From assembly GCF_900115705.1 (NCBI RefSeq), contig NZ_FOXL01000004.1, positions 62,001 to 126,000 on the forward strand: a stretch of 64,000 nt of DNA, read 5' to 3'. The notes beneath the pieces were generated by a model that did no database searches, had not been told where the DNA came from, and saw only the letters and a list, made by a program, of their open reading frames with translations. Shown piece after piece: positions 61,478 to 64,000 of this stretch; positions within the stretch are counted from its first letter, which is position 1, and the number at the start of each line of letters is the position of its first letter. Source of the DNA: Frateuria terrea. Its GTDB lineage: Bacteria; Pseudomonadota; Gammaproteobacteria; Xanthomonadales; Rhodanobacteraceae. A program made the position numbers and the translations under genes.

Positions 61478-63519
61478 TCCCGCACCTCTCCGAACGCATC
61501 CTGGTTCTGGCGCCGCTTGGGCGAGACGCCCAGGTGGCCGCGGCGATCCTGGCCGAGGCCGGGTTGCGCTCGCTGTCATGCCCGTCGCTGGCGAAGCTGG
61601 TCGAAGGCATGGCCGCCGGCGCGGGCACGGCGCTGGTGACCGAGGAAAGCCTGCTCCAGGCCGACCTGCACCCGCTCGCCGCCTGGCTGGAGGCACAGCC
61701 GCAGTGGTCGGATTTCCCGTTCATTCTGGTCACCAGCCGTGGCGGCATCGAGCGCAATCCAGCCGCGGGGCGCCTGCTCACCGTGCTTGGCAACGTGACG
61801 TTCCTGGAGCGGCCGTTCCATCCCACCACCCTGGTCAGCCTGGCGCAGGCAGCCCTGCGCGGACGGCGCCGGCAGTACGAAGCGCGCGAGCGGCTGGCCG
61901 CTCTGCACGACAGCGAACAGCGTTTCCGGGCGGCAATCCAGGCGGTGCAGGGGGTGCTCTGGAGTACCAACGCCAAGGGCGAAATGGTAGGCGAACAGCC
62001 TGGCTGGTCCGAGCTGACGGGGCAGTCACAGGACGAATACGCCAACGGGGGCTGGATCGCGGCAGTGCACCCGTACGACGTGCAGCGGACGCTGGACACC
62101 TGGGGCGCCGCCGTCGCCGAAAAGCGCGCGTACCAGTTCGAACATCGCCTGCGCACGCGCGAAGGGCACTGGCGCATCTTCAGCGTCAGGGCGATTCCTG
62201 CCTTCGACCGCGAGGGCGCCATCCGCGAATGGGTCGGAGTACACACCGACGTGACCGAGCAGCGGGCGACCGAACAGTCGCTGCGCGTGCTCACCGCGAC
62301 GCTGGAACAGCGCGTACGCGAGGAAACCGCGGCTCGCCAGGAGGCCCTGGCCAAGCTGCACGAGGCGCAGAAGCTGGAGACCATCGGCCAGCTCACCGGC
62401 GGCGTGGCGCACGACTTCAACAACCTGCTGATGCCGATCACCGGCGCGCTCGATCTGCTGCAGCGCCGCTACGCCGACGCCGACGCGCGCGCCGGCCGGT
62501 TGATCGATGGCGCGCTGCAATCGGCCGAACGCGCCAAGATCCTGGTGCAGCGGTTGCTGGGTTTCGCCCGGCGTCAAAGCCTGCAAACCCAGCCCGTGGA
62601 CATGGTGTCGCTGCTGGAGGGCATGCGTGACCTGATCCGCAGTTCGGTCGGCTCGACCATCGAGCTGCATACGTCCTTCGGGGCCGACCTGCCGCAGGCG
62701 CTGGCCGATCCCAACCAGCTGGAACTGGCGTTGCTCAACCTGTGCGTCAACGCCCGCGATGCGATGCCCCGTGGCGGCACGCTCACCATCGGCGCCGACG
62801 TGGTGGTGCCCGGGCCTGGCGAGCCGGAACTGCCCATGCGCGACTACGTGCGCATCTGTGTGATCGACACCGGCACCGGCATGGACCAGGACACCCTGGT
62901 ACGCGCCGTCGAGCCCTTCTTCTCGACCAAGGAAACCGGGCGCGGCACCGGCCTGGGCCTGTCGATGGTGCACGGCCTGGCCGGCCAGCTCGGCGGGCAC
63001 TTCGCCATCGCCAGCACGCCGGGCGAGGGCACCCGCGTGGAGTTGTGGCTTCCGGTGGCTTCGGCCGCCACGCCGTCGGCCCGGCGCGCGGTGCATCCGG
63101 CTCGGCCCGATGACGGCGGCCGGCGGCTGGATGTGCTGCTGGTCGACGACGAGCAACTGGTGCGTGACGGCACGGCCGCGCTGCTGCGCGAACTCGGCCA
63201 TGAGGTGGTCGAGGCCAGCGGCGGCGCCGAAGCGCTGGAAAAGCTGCAGGGGGGCCTGCACGTCGACGTGGTGGTGACCGACTACAAAATGCCCCGCATG
63301 GATGGCGCGGAGCTGGCTCGGCGACTGCACCGCTCGCAACCGCGGTTGCCGGTGCTGCTGATCACCGGCTACAGCGGTCAGGCCGAGGAAACCCATGGAC
63401 TGTTCCGCCTGGCCAAGCCGTTCCGCCAGGCCGACATCGCCGATGCGCTGGCGGAGCTGGTGCCGGTGATGAACCCGGCCCACAAGGCCGAGACCGCCAC
63501 GCGCGAGGCGCGGATTTGA
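61474..63519 (+). CDS. Hybrid sensor histidine kinase (PAS-HisKA-HATPase-REC)
   Basis: 681 residues, cytoplasmic: an N-terminal pseudo-receiver-like domain (ILVLAPLGRDAQVAAAILAEAG...), a PAS/PAC domain (FRAAIQAVQGVLWSTNAKGE... HTDVTEQRA), a coiled coil, the phospho-acceptor His313 in GGVAHDFNNLL, N-box LNLCVNARDAM, G-boxes DTGTGMD and GRGTGLGLSMV, and a C-terminal receiver with Asp603 in VVVTDYKMPRMD. The degenerate N-terminal receiver is typical of kinases encoded with non-cyanobacterial KaiC proteins. GTG start overlaps the KaiC stop. Confidence 0.92.
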   Translation: MIPHLSERILVLAPLGRDAQVAAAILAEAGLRSLSCPSLAKLVEGMAAGAGTALVTEESLLQADLHPLAAWLEAQPQWSDFPFILVTSRGGIERNPAAGRLLTVLGNVTFLERPFHPTTLVSLAQAALRGRRRQYEARERLAALHDSEQRFRAAIQAVQGVLWSTNAKGEMVGEQPGWSELTGQSQDEYANGGWIAAVHPYDVQRTLDTWGAAVAEKRAYQFEHRLRTREGHWRIFSVRAIPAFDREGAIREWVGVHTDVTEQRATEQSLRVLTATLEQRVREETAARQEALAKLHEAQKLETIGQLTGGVAHDFNNLLMPITGALDLLQRRYADADARAGRLIDGALQSAERAKILVQRLLGFARRQSLQTQPVDMVSLLEGMRDLIRSSVGSTIELHTSFGADLPQALADPNQLELALLNLCVNARDAMPRGGTLTIGADVVVPGPGEPELPMRDYVRICVIDTGTGMDQDTLVRAVEPFFSTKETGRGTGLGLSMVHGLAGQLGGHFAIASTPGEGTRVELWLPVASAATPSARRAVHPARPDDGGRRLDVLLVDDEQLVRDGTAALLRELGHEVVEASGGAEALEKLQGGLHVDVVVTDYKMPRMDGAELARRLHRSQPRLPVLLITGYSGQAEETHGLFRLAKPFRQADIADALAELVPVMNPAHKAETATREARI

Positions 63520-63650
63520 TGCTGCCTCGACGGACTGCCGTCCGCGCCGGCTGAAACCCAGCGGGCCAAGCCCACGGTTCGTTCACGCGCCCTAGGCAGA
63601 GGTCTACGCCCGATCACATACTTTGCATCCCAAACGTGGGTGCAGGCGGC

Positions 63651-64000
63651 ATGGAAAACCTGATCGTCACGGTGCTCTCCCGCAAGCGGCCTCCTGCCGC
63701 CGTGGGATACATCGTGGCGGCGGGGCTGGTGCTGGCGGTACTGGCGTTCGAGTACACCTTCCGCCCGGCGCTGCACCGTTACCTGCCGTTCCTGCCCGTG
63801 GTGTTCCTGGCGGCCTTGTTCTTCGGCCGGCCCGCCGGCCTCTTCGCCACGCTGCTCAGCGCGGTGTTCGGCGACGACGTCATCAGCCTCCTGCGGGACA
63901 GCATCGCGCCGCGACCGACCGAATTGCTGCTGGTCGCGGTGTACGTCGCCGTCGGCTGCGCCACCGCGTGGCTGATCGAGGCGTTGCGCGGGGCGGTCTG
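63651..64000 (+). CDS. DUF4118-type membrane sensor, partial (runs off the window)
   Basis: ATG at 63651 opens a frame to the window end (116 residues seen): a short basic start MENLIVTVLSRKRPPAAV, then four hydrophobic helices (GYIVAAGLVLAVLAFEYTF; FLPVVFLAALFFGR; LFATLLSAVFGD; LLLVAVYVAVGCATAWLIEALRG) as in the DUF4118 sensor domain that precedes histidine kinase or PAS domains. C-terminal domains lie outside. Likely a further signalling gene of this cluster. Confidence 0.75.
   Translation, partial: MENLIVTVLSRKRPPAAVGYIVAAGLVLAVLAFEYTFRPALHRYLPFLPVVFLAALFFGRPAGLFATLLSAVFGDDVISLLRDSIAPRPTELLLVAVYVAVGCATAWLIEALRGAV

Overview
The window is a GC-rich gammaproteobacterial chromosome segment. 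The gene content and order (orn-folP-glmM, ligA with epmA, tpiA-secG-tRNA-Leu, divergent rne/rluC, agmatine deiminase with N-carbamoylputrescine amidase, and an rpfE-like gene fused by overlap to recJ) point to the order Lysobacterales (Xanthomonadales), most likely Rhodanobacteraceae such as Rhodanobacter, Dyella or Frateuria. The family assignment is inference from gene order and protein style, not from a database search.

Layout. 1-6.3 kb: a flippase-like membrane protein divergent from an MgtA-type P-ATPase, then a Tat-exported tyrosinase and two small proteins; FNR/Anr-like palindromes recur here. 6.4-10.6 kb: three minus-strand transporters (CPA2 antiporter, NhaD, DHA2-type MFS). 10.8-25.7 kb: mostly housekeeping genes (rnk, ligA, epmA, sbcB, orn, folP, glmM, tpiA, secG) with two Fe(II)/2-oxoglutarate-type oxygenases, an SDR enzyme and a tRNA-Leu(GAG). 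25.76-35.22 kb: a 9.5-kb integrated element in the 3' end of that tRNA. It has a tyrosine integrase, two AlpA-like regulators, many small overlapping ORFs, a replication-initiator-like protein, one lambda gpI-like tail assembly protein and one HK97-type major capsid protein. No terminase, portal or protease is visible, so it looks like a phage satellite or a heavily reduced prophage. 35.3-54 kb: a GacA/UvrY-like regulator, rne, rluC, nfuA, two small cytochromes c, a TraB-family protein, aguB/aguA, an ABC-F ATPase, rpfE-recJ and asparagine synthetase. 54-64 kb: two KaiC-like double ATPases, each with signalling partners (a lone receiver; a hybrid histidine kinase), a second tyrosinase, a degenerate CPBP protein, an alpha/beta hydrolase and the start of a DUF4118-type membrane sensor.

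Main points of interest. (1) The 5' leader of asparagine synthetase carries a complete apparent ribosome-mediated attenuator: a 39-codon leader ORF with four Asn codons, three of them consecutive, a pause stem, an antiterminator and a perfect 14-bp terminator stem. (2) The tRNA-Leu element has degenerate attL/attR, matching integrase arm-type repeats at both ends, and its own copy of the tRNA terminator. (3) Dispersed intergenic palindromic repeats appear to have inserted in frame into an ABC-F gene and into recJ. (4) FNR/Anr-like boxes recur in the first 4 kb. (5) Two non-canonical KaiC modules flank a second tyrosinase.
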